Shown: positions 7,744-10,154 of the stretch, one piece after another
Layout: the number at the start of each line of letters is the position of its first letter
Numbering within the stretch: position 1 is the first letter of the stretch
Assembly: GCA_017557085.1 (NCBI GenBank)
Contig: JAFZAR010000160.1
Location: 1 to 10,154, forward strand
Direction of reading: 5' to 3'
Source: Verrucomicrobiota bacterium
GTDB lineage: Bacteria > Verrucomicrobiota > Verrucomicrobiia > Limisphaerales > UBA1412
DNA length: 10,154 bases
Translations under genes and position numbers: made by a program
The notes under the pieces: model-generated
What the model was told of the DNA's origin: nothing
Databases searched by the model: none
Seen by the model: the letters and a program-made list of their open reading frames with translations, nothing else

Positions 7744-10154
7744 CAAGCCGGACGGGGATCAGTTTGGGCACGGAAAGCAAGCCGGAATCCAGGGGCTTAT
7801 CTTCGGAGGCATCAAAATTCTTATATTGGATGTTGACAAAATTGATTTCGTGGAAATTCTTCCAGGGCACCTTTCGGCGATCCATATCAATGATCCGGTT
7901 ATAAGAAAGATTGGTGACTTCGATCTCCAGCGTGTTCTCCTCACGGAGCAATCCGTCGGGCAGCATAACGGCAAACGGGATATGCCACAGCAGCGGCAGG
8001 GTCGTCCCGTTCAGGGTCACGCGGGCCGTTTCGCGCACGTCGCCCAAGTCCAGCCGCCAGTGTTCGCGAAGCTGTTCCGGTGTGAGCGGGAACGTCCGCG
8101 AATAGATCAGCTTTCCGCTGAAGATATCGTAAGGCTCTCCCAGCTCGGTCCAGCTTTTGCCGGTCTGGAAGAGACGCTCCTCTTCGATCTTCGGGACACC
8201 GCTTTTCCAGCTCAGCCGCCAGTCTCCGTCCAGCGTGACGGCAGCATCGGTTTGGGTCTGATAAACGGGGTAATCCGTTTCCGAATCTGTTCCGCAAAAG
8301 ACAAAGAGACTTTGACCGGGAGCCAGCTGGAGATGAAATTCCGTTTGGCCATTCACGCGTCGTGTTTGGGCTGTGCCTCGCGTTTGCGCAGCCGGATCAA
8401 ACAGGGTGATCTTTCCGGACTTGCACGGCACCCAGCAGTCGCCGGAGCGGTCAGAGAGATTCGCCAGAAAATAAATCGTTTTGCCATCCTGTTTCTTGCG
8501 AATGAAGTCGATCCCGTTCGCTTTGAATGGTTCAGGCCGGATGCCCAGACGTTCCAGCGTATATGCCAAAACCTCCTGAGAACCGCCGCAGCTGTAACTC
8601 ATGGGTCGCAGTGATTCCTCCACCTGGAACAGACGCTGACGGCGTTCCTTGTGCTGGAATAATCCCGGAACATCACCCGGCAAATCGTCCATGAAAATGA
8701 CAGGCGTCCCCTTCTCCGCCAAGGCCAGCAGCGCTTCCATCGTTTGGTGCGGGATATGAACCGTTGGCGGCACAAGGACAACTTGACCGCGGCGCGGCGC
8801 ACGCTCCTTCAGCATCGCGTCGGAAATGTAGTCGAACGTATAGCCGCGCGTCCAGAGCGACCGCACCAGTGTTCCAAAAGGAAAGGTATAGAGACCATCC
8901 GTAAGATAGTGCACATCCAGCATTCGGATCACTTCCGCGCGGCCGGTCTGCGACCAGATGTCATAAATGGGAAAATAAATCAGGATATCATTGTCGTGCT
9001 CAGACTGCTGGAGAATGTGCTGACACTCGGCGATGTAGGCCGTCAGCACCGGCAGTTCCTCGAAAAAGTGCGAGGTGTGACCGTAATGCGTAGAGGCGTA
9101 GAAAAGCCGTCCGGGAAAATCTTTCCAATAGGGCGAGTAGGTCGTTCCATGGAAAAAGATGTGATTGATCCCCGCGGTGAAAAGCTCGTCTATCTGCGGT
9201 TTGATCTGAGAGAGCGACACGGAAAAATGATCCCCCAACCAGGTCGTGGATTCGCTGGAGACAAGCGGCTTGCCCGTGACGTGCGCCGCGGACGAGGCAA
9301 ACTTCATGACCAGCGGATCCGGGTGCCCGAAGCGCGCCGGTTCATACTTCGGATCATGGCGCAGACCGGGTATTTTGAAACCGCTGTCGCCGAAAGATTC
9401 CGTCTCAGGAATATCGGCCAGCGCGTACAAGTCCAGCAGATTCCCCGGTGAACCGTGCGCCTCATAGCGTGTCGTGGAAACACCCATCTGATGACACAGC
9501 TCGACCCACCGGGCCGCGAACTGATCCCGGATCAGATCGGAGATCGTCTCGCAGTAATCGCACACCACGCGCGATGCCAGCGGATCCTCCGACTTGGGAT
9601 CCAGACAATCCAAATAGTTCATGAGATCGTAACCCCGAAGCGCGCGGAACTGCTCCGGAAAATCCCGTGTGCAGTTGGCACCATAGACCTCGTAGGAATC
9701 ATCGTAAAAAGCGCGGGGTCTCTGTTCCAGAGGCGCAAACGCGTCACGGAACCGCTGAGCGTAAAACTCGATCGCAGGTTGGCTGAACGGATCCAGCACA
9801 AAACCCTCGCCGCCGGGAGCCGCACGTTTGACCTTCTGACCCGTGGGCGTGATCTTGAACTCGCCTTGCTCGATCCTGAACCGCTGCGCACGGAATTCCT
9901 CCGGGATGTCCGGTCCGCCAAACGGCCAGCCGGTACCCATCGTCATATCCACACCCATTCCCAGACGGTCGGCTTCTTTGATCGTGTGGCTCAGGACTTC
10001 CATCCAGCGTTCGGACAGGTACGGGATATAATTGGCCTCGTCCTCTTTCTCTCCATAGATCGGGATGATATGCACACCGCCCAGACCGGCGCGGCTCATT
10101 CCTTCCAGCTGTTCGGTGATGTCGGCCTCCTTGACGGAGCTGCCCATCCACCAC
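7724..10154 (-). CDS. Glycoside hydrolase, GH106-like (putative alpha-L-rhamnosidase), 5' end outside window
   Basis: The frame is open to the right edge. The Met at 10147 is internal, because the two codons before it are both Trp and continue a WWM(G) stretch typical of the start of the mature catalytic domain in this group; perhaps 40-60 residues are missing. Numbering from that Met, a TIM-barrel-like region includes GLGGVHI, GTGWPFGGP and FYDDSYEVYG (Glu153). VSSESTTW (Glu299) is another acidic candidate for the active site. An alpha/beta segment starts about 387 (DILIYFPIYDIW). A C-terminal jelly-roll resembling GH2 sugar-binding domains runs from about 637 (LDGDWRL) to the end. GH106 enzymes remove terminal L-rhamnose from plant or pectic glycans by inversion. 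Family placement rests on motifs and architecture; the substrate is inferred. An exported enzyme is likely, but the signal region is not visible. Confidence 0.8.
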   Translation of the reverse strand, partial: WWMGSSVKEADITEQLEGMSRAGLGGVHIIPIYGEKEDEANYIPYLSERWMEVLSHTIKEADRLGMGVDMTMGTGWPFGGPDIPEEFRAQRFRIEQGEFKITPTGQKVKRAAPGGEGFVLDPFSQPAIEFYAQRFRDAFAPLEQRPRAFYDDSYEVYGANCTRDFPEQFRALRGYDLMNYLDCLDPKSEDPLASRVVCDYCETISDLIRDQFAARWVELCHQMGVSTTRYEAHGSPGNLLDLYALADIPETESFGDSGFKIPGLRHDPKYEPARFGHPDPLVMKFASSAAHVTGKPLVSSESTTWLGDHFSVSLSQIKPQIDELFTAGINHIFFHGTTYSPYWKDFPGRLFYASTHYGHTSHFFEELPVLTAYIAECQHILQQSEHDNDILIYFPIYDIWSQTGRAEVIRMLDVHYLTDGLYTFPFGTLVRSLWTRGYTFDYISDAMLKERAPRRGQVVLVPPTVHIPHQTMEALLALAEKGTPVIFMDDLPGDVPGLFQHKERRQRLFQVEESLRPMSYSCGGSQEVLAYTLERLGIRPEPFKANGIDFIRKKQDGKTIYFLANLSDRSGDCWVPCKSGKITLFDPAAQTRGTAQTRRVNGQTEFHLQLAPGQSLFVFCGTDSETDYPVYQTQTDAAVTLDGDWRLSWKSGVPKIEEERLFQTGKSWTELGEPYDIFSGKLIYSRTFPLTPEQLREHWRLDLGDVRETARVTLNGTTLPLLWHIPFAVMLPDGLLREENTLEIEVTNLSYNRIIDMDRRKVPWKNFHEINFVNIQYKNFDASEDKPLDSGLLSVPKLIPVRLESSRQK

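Noticed and set aside
7622..9451. Plus-strand frames of 330 (7622-8614) and 235 (8744-9451) codons
   Set aside because: Both are antisense to the hydrolase coding sequence and show no domain or start signal.

Overview
The window carries three large genes and two short intergenic stretches rich in inverted repeats. It is clearly bacterial: Gram-negative-style hybrid sensor kinase, full MutS, and a family 106-like glycoside hydrolase. The hydrolase together with the GC-rich palindromic spacers resembles polysaccharide-degrading anaerobes of the Lentisphaerae/Verrucomicrobiota or Bacteroidota type. That assignment is inference with low certainty, because no rRNA or other lineage marker is present.

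Layout. Positions 1-328 hold no convincing gene. There is a cluster of five short hairpins (70-216), a plausible promoter (252-278) and a hairpin ending just before the first start codon. Positions 329-4978 (+) encode a 1549-residue hybrid histidine kinase. It has an export signal, four consecutive periplasmic solute-binding (Venus flytrap, VFT) modules, one membrane helix, a GAF-like region, HisKA, HATPase and a C-terminal receiver. Positions 4979-5118 separate this gene from the convergent mutS and contain a tandem double hairpin plus a small intrinsic terminator.

Positions 5119-7683 (-) encode a complete MutS mismatch recognition ATPase of 854 residues, ending in a consensus sliding-clamp motif. 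Forty bases upstream of it, on the same strand, lies the 3' end of a large glycoside hydrolase (7724 to the right edge). That gene's N-terminus lies outside the window.

The genes do not form an obvious pathway. The kinase is a stand-alone sensor with no partner regulator or Hpt protein in view. The hydrolase and mutS may be co-transcribed because of their spacing, but they are functionally unrelated. No CRISPR array, tRNA, transposase or phage gene was seen. The most unusual item is the four-module periplasmic sensor; the repeat-rich spacers come second.
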